64,000 nt of DNA from Gammaproteobacteria bacterium. GTDB lineage: Bacteria; Pseudomonadota; Gammaproteobacteria; GCA-2400775. The notes beneath the pieces were generated by a model. The model was given only the letters and a program-made list of their open reading frames with translations, was not told the DNA's origin and did no database searches. Positions 1 through 8,551 of this stretch are shown here, piece after piece. The DNA is taken from positions 1 through 64,000 of the forward strand of contig WGFU01000019.1 in the NCBI GenBank assembly GCA_015492075.1, in the 5' to 3' direction. The position numbers and the translations under genes are program-made. Position 1 is the stretch's first letter, and every line of letters begins with the position of its first letter.

Positions 1-1
1 A

Positions 2-1135
2 AATGGCGTGGTCGCATCTTTGACTAAGCCTAGTTTTATTGATCATGTGCTAGATTGGTTGCTGCCGACTGCGGCTGCCGATTTAACTGGGATTGCGCCC
101 GTGCCTGGCGGCACAGTAATCGAGTTGGTAAGACTCAACGCGACGGGGAGTTCAGCTTCAGTATTGGCCACCACTGCAACCAATAGCAATGGTCGCTACA
201 GCTTTAATTTGACGAATCTTGGTGTATCGCCGGGGGTTACCCTTGCTGTGCAAATACCGGCTGGTGTCAGCGTACCGTTGAGATCGATCGTCACGAGTAC
301 TGATATTGATATTACACCTGAATCAGAGGTCATTTTTCAGGCAATTGTTGCCGAAGTCTTGGCGGGTGCATTACTAACAGATTTTACTTTGGGAGAGATC
401 ACAACGCTTGTTGCTGGATTGCGGCGCGTCAGCACGGTGAGCGGCGGCATGGCGGGTATAGATATCAGTACGACCCTGGCATCTCTTAATACCGTGCTAG
501 CGGGAAACAGTGATCTCACCAGTTTTATCAGTGCTGCTTCCGCAGCAGGGCAAACGGCGCAAGGGCCAGGCAATAACAATTATGTACCGACAAACTCTGG
601 CGCTGTTTACATCTATGATGGTAGCGTGAGTATCAATGGCGGCGCAACGTCAACTTATTCGAATACGACTACTATCAGTGGTTCGCAAACAATTCAAGGA
701 GTCACCGCTACACGTTTTACATCGACCAATTTTTTCAGTTTAGGTGCTTTTGAGACATTTGTCGCGCCGACTTTGACAGGATTTTTTGATTATACCGATG
801 TGCAAAGTGGCTCAAGCAGTGAGCCAACAGCAATATTATTATTGCCATACATTCAGAACGAAATGACAGTGCTTGATAATAATCTTAGCATTGACGGTGA
901 GTCTTTCAGTGTGACCTACCGAAGTTTTCCTTTGCAGACGCTGACAGTATCCGCCGGGACTTTTAACAATGTTGTTCATACCAAATTATCGGCGATAAGC
1001 AATAGCACTACCAATGAAATCACTGTTGATCGCTATTTTGCGCCAAATATGGGCTTGATTCGCCAGGATATATTTACCAGAGCGAATGGCAATACCTTGT
1101 CAGCCTCCGAGCAAGCATCCAGTATAGTGCTGTAA
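2..1135 (+). CDS. Exported β-sandwich protein, 5' end outside the window
   Basis: The function is not recognised. The frame is open to the first base (codons at 2-4 and 5-7 are sense), so the gene probably begins upstream and the GTG at 8 is only the first possible start inside the window. Residues about 28-80 (GTVIEL, then NSNGRYSFNL) have the look of a carboxypeptidase-regulatory-like or bacterial-Ig β-sandwich. The rest is rich in Ser, Thr, Asn and Gly and poor in Lys and Cys, which is typical of secreted or surface proteins. The C-terminal strands (TVDRYFAPNMGLIRQD) resemble the end of a β-rich periplasmic domain such as DUF3108, but this is weak. The gene stands alone, followed by about 250 bp without a gene. 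Export is inferred from composition only, because the signal peptide would lie outside the window. Confidence 0.6.
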   Translation, partial: NGVVASLTKPSFIDHVLDWLLPTAAADLTGIAPVPGGTVIELVRLNATGSSASVLATTATNSNGRYSFNLTNLGVSPGVTLAVQIPAGVSVPLRSIVTSTDIDITPESEVIFQAIVAEVLAGALLTDFTLGEITTLVAGLRRVSTVSGGMAGIDISTTLASLNTVLAGNSDLTSFISAASAAGQTAQGPGNNNYVPTNSGAVYIYDGSVSINGGATSTYSNTTTISGSQTIQGVTATRFTSTNFFSLGAFETFVAPTLTGFFDYTDVQSGSSSEPTAILLLPYIQNEMTVLDNNLSIDGESFSVTYRSFPLQTLTVSAGTFNNVVHTKLSAISNSTTNEITVDRYFAPNMGLIRQDIFTRANGNTLSASEQASSIVL

Positions 1136-1384
1136 GTCGATAATGCCGTGGGGCAAGTAATATTGACCCGCGGCATTGCCATTGGCGTAGATACTGCGAA
1201 TGTTTCAACGACTAAATGCTTGGCCAGTTGTGAAATTGGTGTGCCAATTACCTGGCCGTAGCCGCCGCAGCGCTACTCTCATAGTAGAATATGGCCGTGT
1301 TAGCTTATCGCAATTGATCTGACTAACAGCCCACGGCTTATTTGCCGCGATAATTGCGCATGTCGAACCCCGTATACTGAGTCT

Positions 1385-2257
1385 GTGTCAAAGATAACGG
1401 TTCTATTATTGGCTGCGCTCGCATTGATCACCTTTGCAGCGAATTCGGTGTTCTGCCGTTTGGCCTTAGATACCTACGCTACAGGCCCAGCCAGTTTTTC
1501 TTTACTGCGTTTAGCATCGGGCGCGGGCGCTTTATTGTTTATCATCTCTTGCTTAAATCATTCTAGAAAATCAGTGCTGCGTGCCAGTGAATGGCGTGCA
1601 TCGATTTTTCTTGCGGTTTATGTGCTCGGTTTTTCTTTTGCGTACATCACGCTTGATGCAGGAGTCGGCGCCTTGATCCTGTTTTCCTCTGTGCAGTTAA
1701 CACTGGTGGCTGTTGCGCTTTACGAGGGCGATTGGCCACATATTATCGAGTGGCTGGGGTGGTTGCTAGCGATAGCTGGCATTGTTGTGTTGAGCTTGCC
1801 GGGCGCTTCGCCACCCTCTGCGTTGGGTGCTTTATTGATGGTGGTTGCAGGTATCGCCTGGGCGGGATATACGCTGCGTGGCCGCGGTGCAACTCGGCCA
1901 CTGCTTGCTACGACTGGAAATTTTGTGTTGGCGACAGGCATTGCTTTGCCGCCGTGCCTACTGTTGCTCAACTTGGAACATCTACCTTGGCAGGGTGTAG
2001 TGTTAGCGCTTTTATCGGGTACGATGGCTTCGGCCGGTGGTTATGCCATTTGGTACGCTGTGCTGCCGCATCTCAGCACAGTGCGTGCAGCGCTATTGCA
2101 GTTGGCTGTGCCGGTATTGGCGGCGGCAGGAGGCGTATTCTTTATTAGTGAGCCAATTACCATACGTTTTGCTATGGCGAGCGCTTTGGTACTATGCGGG
2201 ATCGCCTTGTCGCTTGGATATAAAGAAATACCAAAAAGCTTGAAAAATAAACTATAA
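1385..2257 (+). CDS. EamA/DMT-family transporter
   Basis: A 290-residue inner-membrane protein with about ten hydrophobic helices in two halves (roughly residues 5-135 and 145-280), the two-EamA-repeat layout of drug/metabolite transporters. The second repeat contains GYAIWYAVLPHLSTVRAALLQL, the segment before the last helices in this family, whose length is usually 280-310. The start is GTG at 1385 (VSKITVLLL when read as valine). No better ATG precedes the first helix, and the ribosome binding site is not striking. It is a single gene between an exported protein and purU. Substrate cannot be read from the sequence; exporters of amino acids or other metabolites are common in this family. Confidence 0.85.
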   Translation: MSKITVLLLAALALITFAANSVFCRLALDTYATGPASFSLLRLASGAGALLFIISCLNHSRKSVLRASEWRASIFLAVYVLGFSFAYITLDAGVGALILFSSVQLTLVAVALYEGDWPHIIEWLGWLLAIAGIVVLSLPGASPPSALGALLMVVAGIAWAGYTLRGRGATRPLLATTGNFVLATGIALPPCLLLLNLEHLPWQGVVLALLSGTMASAGGYAIWYAVLPHLSTVRAALLQLAVPVLAAAGGVFFISEPITIRFAMASALVLCGIALSLGYKEIPKSLKNKL

Positions 2258-2508
2258 GTTATTAATTTTTTTAATAAAAATAAATTACTGTGGTGTCAGT
2301 GACGAAGTGGTGGGGCGCTGTTATACACGATATGACAGTGATTAGTGGCAGCGGAAAAGCAGGCTTGATCATTCAAGCTTGAAACAAGCATGGATGATGG
2401 GATGATGGGTAGTTTGAAGGTGGCAATTATGGGTGACGTAATTTTGAATGTGCAATGGCTGAATTGGTACTGCGTGCAACGATGGCTAAGAACAGGCAGT
2501 GTGTCTCA

Positions 2509-3357
2509 ATGCGGCTGATCTTGCTTCTTTCCTGTATAGATAAGCCAGGGCTGGTTTCCCGACTATCCAGCTTTATTTATGAGCATGGCGGCAATATCCA
2601 TAGTCTGGATGAATATGTAGACATTGCTGACGATCGTTTTTTTATTCGTGTGGAATGGGGCGTTGAAGCCGAGCGGGTTTCCCTTTCAGACTTGTCAAAG
2701 AAGTTCGCACCGCTCGCTAGGGAAATTAATGCTGAATGGGTGTTGCGAGACAAAGGCAAGAAATTACGGGCGGCAATTTTCGTTTCCAGATACGACCATT
2801 GTCTGCGTGAAATATTATGGCGTTATGAAGCGGGAGAACTAGCAATTGAAATACCGTTGATCATTTCTAATCATAATGATTTATCTTATATCGCTGATCA
2901 GCACTCGATACCGTTTCACGTTTTTGCCATGACTCACGAGACGAAACCGAAGCAAGAGAAAAAAGAACTTGAGTTACTCTCCAGCCATAATATCGACGTG
3001 ATTATTCTGGCCAGGTATATGCAGGTGCTTTCCGCAGAATTCGTTGGCCATTATTGTCGGCAGATCATCAATATTCACCACTCATTTTTGCCTGCGTTTA
3101 TTGGTGGTAACCCCTATAAACAGGCCCACGAACGTGGTGTGAAAATCATTGGCGCGACTAGTCATTATGTAACGACAGATCTGGATGAGGGACCCATTAT
3201 CGAACAGGATATCGCCCGAATCAGTCACCGGGAAACACGACAAGACTTGATCAGAAAAGGCCGTTATGTAGAACGTCTGGTATTGGCGCGAGCAATTGAG
3301 GCGCATTGTAACCACCGTGTTTTGGTCAGTGGCAGCAAGACCATAGTGTTCAATTAA
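2509..3357 (+). CDS. purU: Formyltetrahydrofolate deformylase
   Basis: Hydrolyses 10-formyl-tetrahydrofolate to formate and tetrahydrofolate in the cytoplasm, balancing one-carbon units and supplying formate to purine synthesis. Residues 1-80 form an ACT domain (CIDKPGLVSRLSSFIYEHGG). The catalytic formyltransferase domain follows, with SNHND, the INIHHSFLPAF strand and loop containing the active-site His, and TSHYVTTDLDEGPII with the catalytic Asp. I place the start at ATG 2509 (MRLILLLSC), giving 282 residues, the usual length. An ATG at 2455 is in frame but would add 18 residues ahead of the first ACT strand. The gene stands alone. About 200 bp upstream are empty, and no purine regulatory element was recognised there. 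Confidence 0.9.
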   Translation: MRLILLLSCIDKPGLVSRLSSFIYEHGGNIHSLDEYVDIADDRFFIRVEWGVEAERVSLSDLSKKFAPLAREINAEWVLRDKGKKLRAAIFVSRYDHCLREILWRYEAGELAIEIPLIISNHNDLSYIADQHSIPFHVFAMTHETKPKQEKKELELLSSHNIDVIILARYMQVLSAEFVGHYCRQIINIHHSFLPAFIGGNPYKQAHERGVKIIGATSHYVTTDLDEGPIIEQDIARISHRETRQDLIRKGRYVERLVLARAIEAHCNHRVLVSGSKTIVFN

Positions 3358-3569
3358 AGGCCCTTTGAATAAATTATGACTCGTTATCTTGGCGCATAAA
3401 ATGATTCATTTCTGTACCGCTTAAAGTGATTATTGTTAGTGACGCAGACAATTTTCTATCTCAATCTGCTTTACCCCGGCCTGTTTGGAGGCTCCTTCGC
3501 TATTGAATTAGCGGAGGCCATGATATTGAAGACAGTTGTTTGACATGTCAACATTTGTGGAGGCGAGCC
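3358..3569. other. Intergenic region upstream of the carS-like locus
   Basis: No gene is supported here. The only notable feature is the strong ribosome binding site GGAGG at its 3' end (about 3558-3563), which serves the 33-codon reading frame that follows. Confidence 0.4.
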
Positions 3570-3671
3570 ATGTTGGCTGTGCAGCTTATCAATTATATCG
3601 GCTATAAAAAGGGCTTTTTATTTGTGCTGACTAGCTGGCTGTATCTGGTGTCGCCTAATGTTAGGTTTTGA
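3570..3671 (+). CDS. Possible 33-residue leader ORF overlapping the carS-like gene
   Basis: ATG at 3570 is preceded by TGGAGGCGAGCC, a strong ribosome binding site at good spacing. The frame codes for 33 residues (MLAVQLINYIGYKKGFLFVL...) and stops at 3671, 14 bases inside the carS-like gene, which starts at 3658 in another frame and has no clear ribosome binding site of its own. This layout suggests translational coupling. The peptide is hydrophobic in its middle. It could instead be a chance ORF, or part of an older N-terminus of the downstream gene lost by a frameshift. Confidence 0.35.
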   Translation: MLAVQLINYIGYKKGFLFVLTSWLYLVSPNVRF

Positions 3672-4170
3672 GTCTATATTGGATCGCTTTAGCGAACTAT
3701 TATTGTTGCTTATTTTGCTGATAGTGGCTAACGGCGCCCCCATTATTGCACGCAAGCTATTACTCGATGTGGCGGCATGTCCGCTTGATTGTGGTCGCAA
3801 CTTTCTTGACGGAAAGCCTTTGTTTGGCATTTCTAAAACAGTGCGCGGGCTTATTTCATCGTTGCTGTGTACTGCGCTGGCGGCGCCGTTACTCGGCTTG
3901 TCCGTATCTATCGGTTTAACTATTGCGGTTGGCGCCATGTTGGGCGATTTATTGTCCAGCTTTATCAAACGCCGCCTGTCCATTGCACCAAGCAGAATGG
4001 CATTGGGTTTGGACCAAATACCGGAATCGTTGATTCCGTTATTGCTTGTTCAGTCACAACTAAATTTGTGTGCCGAAATGATTGTTTTAATCGTTGTTCT
4101 CTTTTTGATTCTCGAGCTTATCCTGTCACGGATACTCTTTTATATGGGTATTCGAGACAAGCCTTATTAG
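3658..4170 (+). CDS. CDP-archaeol synthase (CarS/DUF46)-like membrane protein
   Basis: A 170-residue integral membrane protein with about four to five hydrophobic helices. It carries the two hallmarks of the CarS/DUF46 family: DGKPLFGISKTVRG near residues 52-65, and GDLLSSFIKRRL near residues 99-110. It also has NGAPIIARKLL near the N-terminus and GLDQIPESL after the second motif. In archaea, CarS makes CDP-archaeol from CTP and unsaturated archaetidic acid. Bacterial homologues are related to CdsA cytidylyltransferases and their substrate is mostly unknown, so a CDP-lipid-type activity is inference. The start at 3658 lacks a good ribosome binding site, and a 33-codon ORF with a strong one overlaps it. 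There are no lipid-synthesis neighbours, and a gene-free stretch follows. Confidence 0.75.
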   Translation: MLGFESILDRFSELLLLLILLIVANGAPIIARKLLLDVAACPLDCGRNFLDGKPLFGISKTVRGLISSLLCTALAAPLLGLSVSIGLTIAVGAMLGDLLSSFIKRRLSIAPSRMALGLDQIPESLIPLLLVQSQLNLCAEMIVLIVVLFLILELILSRILFYMGIRDKPY

Positions 4171-4803
4171 CAAACCGCAAGGCCAGTTATTGTTGCCGGC
4201 TTTGCGAGATTATAGCACTGAAGAGTGCCGAATTCGCTATGAAAAGGCAAGCAGGGGTAGCATTGTAATGTGGCTTATATCTAGAGAGGTGACGACAGGA
4301 CAAGGCGATGGTACTTATTTTGATGACGTTAACAGCAGCAGTTAAGTGTCCGCGAAGACGCGTCAATTGACCCTGATGTTGGTGCCACTTGGTAAGTACA
4401 TGCAGCGCTTAACGTACAGCTTTGCCTTTACCCTGATTAGGTGATGAGGTTAAGAACAAGAGGCGCATTCTGTTAAACTACGTCTTGTAATGTGGGTCCA
4501 GAATATCTGGGTATCATTTTGTAATAGTCCTTGTGCCGATGGGTGTATTGTTTATGCTACCGATGGCGGTGGTGTCTTTCGTCTGCGCTTTACGTGAGTC
4601 GCGGTGCTAGGGTGGTTTTCAGTTGGGCTAGATGGGCTTGCTGGGTGTTTAGGTGGCCTCGAAGAGAGGCTCGAGTTTAACTTGCTTGGCCTCAATTTGT
4701 ACCTTGAACTTTTTGATCTCGCTACAGAATTGCCAGGCATTAGTCAAACTGGCTCGCCGGTGCTTGAACACGACGGTATCTTGTATACTAATAATAGTTA
4801 GGA
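4171..4803. other. Gene-free stretch of about 630 bp, possibly decayed sequence
   Basis: No convincing gene on either strand. Short open frames exist, the longest being 65 codons at 4604-4801, but they have no recognisable motif and no ribosome binding site. Codon-like stretches near 4300-4450 in alternating frames give the impression of a decayed gene, but I could not name it. The last 30 bases before hpt contain TATACT, a possible -10 element, and AGTTAGGA near the start codon. Confidence 0.4.
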
Positions 4804-5361
4804 ATGATTGCGATAGCTGATATGGAAGAAATTAATAATATTATGAAGCAAGCGGATTTAATCCATTCTTTTGCTGCAATTGATCAAGCAATGACACGCA
4901 TGGCAGGTGAGATTTGTAATAATCTTGCCGACAGTAACCCTGTGGTGATTTCATTACTTAAAGGGGGACTTGTATTGTCAGGGCAATTGTTACCGCGCTT
5001 CGATTTTCCCTTACAGCTGGATTATGTTCATGCGACACGTTACCGTGATCAAACCGAAGGCGGTTCCTTGCACTGGATAGCGCGCCCATCTATGCCTATT
5101 AAAAATAGAACAGTTTTGTTGCTGGATGATATCTTCGATGAAGGCCATACCTTGGCGGCTATCTATGATTACTGTTTGGCAACGGGCGCAAAGGAAGTGC
5201 AGACAGCGGTTCTGCTTGAAAAGCGGCATGATCGCAAAGCCAGATTGATGGTGGATTATGTCGGTTTAACCGTACCGGATCGTTATGTGTTTGGCTTTGG
5301 CATGGACTATAAAGGTTATTTGCGTAATGCTAACGGTATTTATGCAGTAAAGGGACAGTGA
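4804..5361 (+). CDS. hpt: Hypoxanthine-guanine phosphoribosyltransferase
   Basis: Converts hypoxanthine or guanine plus PRPP to IMP or GMP in the cytoplasm. The 185-residue product has the type I phosphoribosyltransferase fold: SLLKGGLVLSG (the flexible-loop base, about residues 49-59), the PRPP-binding loop VLLLDDIFDEGHTL (about residues 103-116), and a C-terminal base-recognition region with VPDRYVFGFGMDYKGYLRN, where Lys and Asp of this kind contact the purine in the family. The start may be 4804 or ATG 4825. The AGGA element lies very close to 4804, so the choice is not secure. It is 7 bp upstream of the nucleoside phosphorylase gene. The pair suggests hypoxanthine released by the phosphorylase is salvaged to IMP at once. 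Confidence 0.9.
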   Translation: MIAIADMEEINNIMKQADLIHSFAAIDQAMTRMAGEICNNLADSNPVVISLLKGGLVLSGQLLPRFDFPLQLDYVHATRYRDQTEGGSLHWIARPSMPIKNRTVLLLDDIFDEGHTLAAIYDYCLATGAKEVQTAVLLEKRHDRKARLMVDYVGLTVPDRYVFGFGMDYKGYLRNANGIYAVKGQ

Positions 5362-5368
5362 GGTAATA

Positions 5369-6109
5369 ATGAGTCGTCTAGGAATTATCGGTGGCAGCGG
5401 GCTGGCCAAGCTGGACAATCTTGAGATTACAAAACGAGAAATGGTGCAAACGCCATTTGGTGAGCCGTCAGGTCCTTTAATCACCGGCATGCTTTCAGGT
5501 CACGAAGTGATTTTTTTGGCTCGCCATGGTTATGGTCATACCATCCCACCACATAAAATTAATTATCGTGCAAATATTTGGGCATTTCAGGAGTTAGGCG
5601 TCAAAAAAATCATTGCAGCGGCTGCCGTCGGCGGCATTAGCAACAACATGGCGCCTGGTCGACTGGCGGTGCCGGAGCAGTTGATTGACTATACCTATCG
5701 GCGTGAAGGCAGTTATTTTGAAGGAGGAGAGAGTGGTATAGAGCATATCGATTTTACTTTCCCTTATTCGCAAAGCCTACGCGAAGTACTGATTCTCGCC
5801 GGAGAAAAGGCCAATATAGATATTGCTCAGGGCGGTATATATGGTGTGACAGAGGGGCCACGCCTGGAAACGGCAGCGGAAGTGAATAAGCTGGCGCGCG
5901 ATGGTTGCACTATCGTCGGTATGACTGCCATGCCAGAAGCCGCACTGGCGCGAGAGCTGAATCTGGATTACGTCACCTGCGCTTTTGTCGTTAACTGGGC
6001 AGCGGGACGCGGCGACAGCATCATCGATATGAAAGACATTGAAAAGTATATGCAGGTGGGGACACAGCAATTGCGCCAGCTATTGGCGGCGGTGCCAGCG
6101 CTATTGTAG
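5369..6109 (+). CDS. S-methyl-5'-thioinosine phosphorylase (MTAP/PNP family)
   Basis: Phosphorolysis of 5'-methylthioinosine to hypoxanthine and 5-methylthioribose 1-phosphate, part of methylthioadenosine recycling. The 246-residue product has GIIGGSGL (phosphate-binding loop, residues 4-11), ARHGYGHTIPPHKINYRAN, GGIYGVTEGPRLET, and MTAMPEAALARELNLDY. After the last motif comes VVNWAAGRG. An Asn here is typical of enzymes for 6-oxopurines, whereas true MTA phosphorylases usually have an Asp-containing segment, so the methylthioinosine type is preferred. In Pseudomonas the same gene lies beside csiV and mfd, as here. It ends convergently with csiV, overlapping by 9 bp. Substrate choice is inferred, not proved. 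Confidence 0.85.
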   Translation: MSRLGIIGGSGLAKLDNLEITKREMVQTPFGEPSGPLITGMLSGHEVIFLARHGYGHTIPPHKINYRANIWAFQELGVKKIIAAAAVGGISNNMAPGRLAVPEQLIDYTYRREGSYFEGGESGIEHIDFTFPYSQSLREVLILAGEKANIDIAQGGIYGVTEGPRLETAAEVNKLARDGCTIVGMTAMPEAALARELNLDYVTCAFVVNWAAGRGDSIIDMKDIEKYMQVGTQQLRQLLAAVPALL

Positions 6110-6913
6110 CGGTAGCGTTGTTGGCGGATTGTTATCGTTTGCTGGTAGTGTTTCAATTTTTAGTTGTTTGTCCTGCTCTATGACATTGGCAGTGGCAGTA
6201 CTTTCTACTGGCGTGATCAAGGCAATAACACCAAATGCCGGATGATCAAAATAATGCGCCTGCTTGCTGCGCATGCGTCGTGATTCGCTCATTTTGAAAC
6301 TGATAATGTCACTATCCAAAGATTGATAGATGGCACGTACCTGATCGTTATCCTTGCTGTTTAATGGACGGTTAAAATCCAAATTAAGCTCCAGATGCAG
6401 ATAGCGTTTTAGCGTTACCGCTGCGCTTCCACTGAGTTCGAATAGGGGTCCGTTTGCTGTGGTTTCGGTGTCGTCACTGCTAAAACTACCGCCAAACTTT
6501 TTATTGAAGCGATTAGCAGATCTTAAGAAGGGGTCAGCCTCTTTGACAATAACCTGATTGTCAAAATAAACAGGGGTAGCGATCTCATCACGTACCAGTC
6601 GCTGACGCCAAGCAAGGTAAAGTAAGGGTCGATATTGCCAGTGTTTAGCCATTTTTGCGACACTGCCGAGTAGTTGCTTGTCTGATTCAGCGACCGCTTC
6701 AAATGGATAAAGGCTGTCAGCGATGGCTTCCTCCAAGGTTAGCGGGCTGATTGTAGAGGTTTGTTGCGAACCAGGCGTGCGCCAACGTTCGCCAGTTAAT
6801 GCGTAGGCGCTATTATTAGCAAAAATAAGCAACTCTATTTGATACCAGCGCTCATTGGCGTGTAACGGTGTACTGAGTAACGCGATGGATAACAGTGTGA
6901 AAATGATCTTCAT
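6101..6913 (-). CDS. CsiV-family exported protein
   Basis: A 270-residue protein with a cleavable signal peptide (MKIIFTLLSIALLSTPLHA, cut before NERWYQ). RWYQIELLIFAN is the characteristic beginning of the mature CsiV-family protein, and DDQVRAIYQSLDSDIISFKMSESRRMRSKQAHYFDHPAFGVIALITPV-like text near the C-terminus is the best conserved block (given here only by its key parts, residues about 190-235). In Vibrio, CsiV binds peptidoglycan and helps MurA-independent growth control by chitin-responsive or D-amino-acid signals; in most species its role is unknown. It acts in the periplasm. Conserved position between the methylthioinosine phosphorylase gene and mfd supports the family call. No operon partner is evident on the same strand. 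Confidence 0.7.
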   Translation of the reverse strand: MKIIFTLLSIALLSTPLHANERWYQIELLIFANNSAYALTGERWRTPGSQQTSTISPLTLEEAIADSLYPFEAVAESDKQLLGSVAKMAKHWQYRPLLYLAWRQRLVRDEIATPVYFDNQVIVKEADPFLRSANRFNKKFGGSFSSDDTETTANGPLFELSGSAAVTLKRYLHLELNLDFNRPLNSKDNDQVRAIYQSLDSDIISFKMSESRRMRSKQAHYFDHPAFGVIALITPVESTATANVIEQDKQLKIETLPANDNNPPTTLPLQ

Positions 6914-6996
6914 TTAATACAACAACATTAGGACAAAAGCCCGGTAAATGACATATTATTATAGTTGAGGTTTCTATTCGAGGAGTTTTAACAATC

Positions 6997-7533
6997 ATGT
7001 CGGTACGACAGGTGTTACGCATGGGGGCACCGGGCTTGCTCGAGGTGTCTTCTTCTGTTACAGAGTTTGATAGTGATGCCTTGCACCAGCTGGTTGCTGA
7101 TATGTTTGACACTATGGCGTCTTATAGTGGCGCCGGGCTTGCCGCGCCGCAGATTGGTGTAAACCAGCGTGTGGTCATATTCGGTGTTGAAAAGAACCCG
7201 CGTTATCCTGATATTGAAGAAGTGCCGACAACGGTACTCATTAATCCCGAGATCGAGTTTCTCAGTGACGAGACTGAGCTAGGCTGGGAAGGCTGCTTGA
7301 GCGTGCCCGGAATGCGTGGCGCTGTCGAGCGTTGCACGCATATTCGCTATCGTGGCTACGATGAATACGGTCGCGAGATAGATCGTCAAGTCAAAGGCTT
7401 TCATGCCCGTGTTGTACAACATGAGGTCGATCACCTTGACGGCATTTTATATCCCATGCGCATCGATGATATGAGCTTATTCGGTTTTGAAAAGGAACTC
7501 TTCGCTGAAAGCGAGCAAGATCAGGAGTCGTAG
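6997..7533 (+). CDS. def: Peptide deformylase
   Basis: Removes the N-formyl group from nascent proteins; a cytoplasmic metalloenzyme (Fe2+ in vivo). All three motifs are intact: GAGLAAPQIG (about residues 46-55), WEGCLSVPG (about residues 97-105, Cys metal ligand), and QHEVDHLDG (about residues 139-147, two His ligands and the catalytic Glu). Length of 178 residues is normal. It is preceded by GAGGAGTT-type sequence (CGAGGAG) as ribosome binding site. It is not next to fmt, so this is likely a second deformylase gene of the genome, which I infer from position alone. Its 3' end overlaps the convergent hydrolase gene by 13 bp. Confidence 0.93.
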   Translation: MSVRQVLRMGAPGLLEVSSSVTEFDSDALHQLVADMFDTMASYSGAGLAAPQIGVNQRVVIFGVEKNPRYPDIEEVPTTVLINPEIEFLSDETELGWEGCLSVPGMRGAVERCTHIRYRGYDEYGREIDRQVKGFHARVVQHEVDHLDGILYPMRIDDMSLFGFEKELFAESEQDQES

Positions 7534-8324
7534 AAATCCTTGATCAGTGACCAAAAATCAATCTCTTTACTGTTGCTGATATCATTATGACCACTGTCAC
7601 CGGCAATAATAAATTCTTTGTTTTTATGGGCAATCGCATCAAAAAGCAATTGCCCTTGCGCTAGCGGCACCACCTGATCGTATTGACCATGTAAGATTAA
7701 AACGGGTGATTCAATATCCTTTGCTTTGGCAAGATTATCGAAGACATCTTTTGCCAGCCAGTCAAACCAGCCGAAACCCATTTGTTTCGCCATATCACGA
7801 CCTGATGACAGCGGTGCTATCAAGACGACTCCAGCGACTTTGTTACGGCTAGCCAATTCAACGGCAGCTGTCGATCCGATCGAGCGTCCATAGAGGTAGA
7901 TGTTGCTTTGTTCGAAGCCTTTGTTATGCATGAAGAGGTAAGCAGCGTGGGCGTCCAGATAAAGTCCTTGCTCACTAGGTGAGCCTTCGCTTTTTCCATA
8001 ACCGCGGTAATCAATCAGTAAAACATTAAACCCCATGTTACGCAGAAGCAGTGCGTTAGGCAGACGGCTATAGGCATTTCCCGCGTTACCATGAAAAAAT
8101 AATAACACCCGATCACTGTGGTTATTTCTCAGGTAAAATCCATGAATATTGATGTCATCCTGGGTGGTGATCCAGATTTCCTCGATATCGGTAGCAGCAA
8201 TGGTGGGGTAGCTGTCCACCTTTTCCGGCAGAAAAGCAAGTTTCTCCACCAGATAATCCCTACAGCCTCCCATTAACAATAAAGGCAGCCCCAGAAGAAT
8301 CGTTTTATAGACAGTTAATCGCAC
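7521..8324 (-). CDS. Alpha/beta hydrolase, probable lipoprotein (BEM46/ABHD13-like)
   Basis: 267 residues. The N-terminus (MRLTVYKTILLGLPLLLMGGC) looks like a lipoprotein signal with Cys21, although Met at -3 is unusual, so a membrane anchor is possible instead. The hydrolase core has FFHGNAGN (oxyanion loop), LIDYRGYGKSEG, the nucleophile elbow GRSIGS near residue 145, and LILHGQYDQVVP and SGHND carrying the candidate Asp and His. This motif set is that of the BEM46/ABHD13 group of serine hydrolases, whose bacterial substrates are unknown. It overlaps def by 13 bp in convergent orientation, and about 180 bp separate its start from other genes. Confidence 0.8.
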   Translation of the reverse strand: MRLTVYKTILLGLPLLLMGGCRDYLVEKLAFLPEKVDSYPTIAATDIEEIWITTQDDINIHGFYLRNNHSDRVLLFFHGNAGNAYSRLPNALLLRNMGFNVLLIDYRGYGKSEGSPSEQGLYLDAHAAYLFMHNKGFEQSNIYLYGRSIGSTAAVELASRNKVAGVVLIAPLSSGRDMAKQMGFGWFDWLAKDVFDNLAKAKDIESPVLILHGQYDQVVPLAQGQLLFDAIAHKNKEFIIAGDSGHNDISNSKEIDFWSLIKDFYDS

Positions 8325-8551
8325 GCTACTCGTTCGTTCACAGTTCCCGCATCACCCATGCCAGCTAATGTCGGCTGATTCTCTCTAAAAGTGTGATGTG
8401 GTTCACGTTTTATCAATATCGGTTTGTCTGATAAATTGCGGGGCATCATCCCAGCTGGAACCACGTTGCTAACATTATAAACTATGCCAGCGAGGGTCAA
8501 AATTATACTCTGGTTGTTCGCAGGGATGGTAAGCCAATGTAAGAGGCAGAA

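Noticed and set aside
4604-4801. 65-codon frame on the plus strand ahead of hpt
   Set aside because: No ribosome binding site, repetitive Leu/Gly composition and no motif; probably chance.
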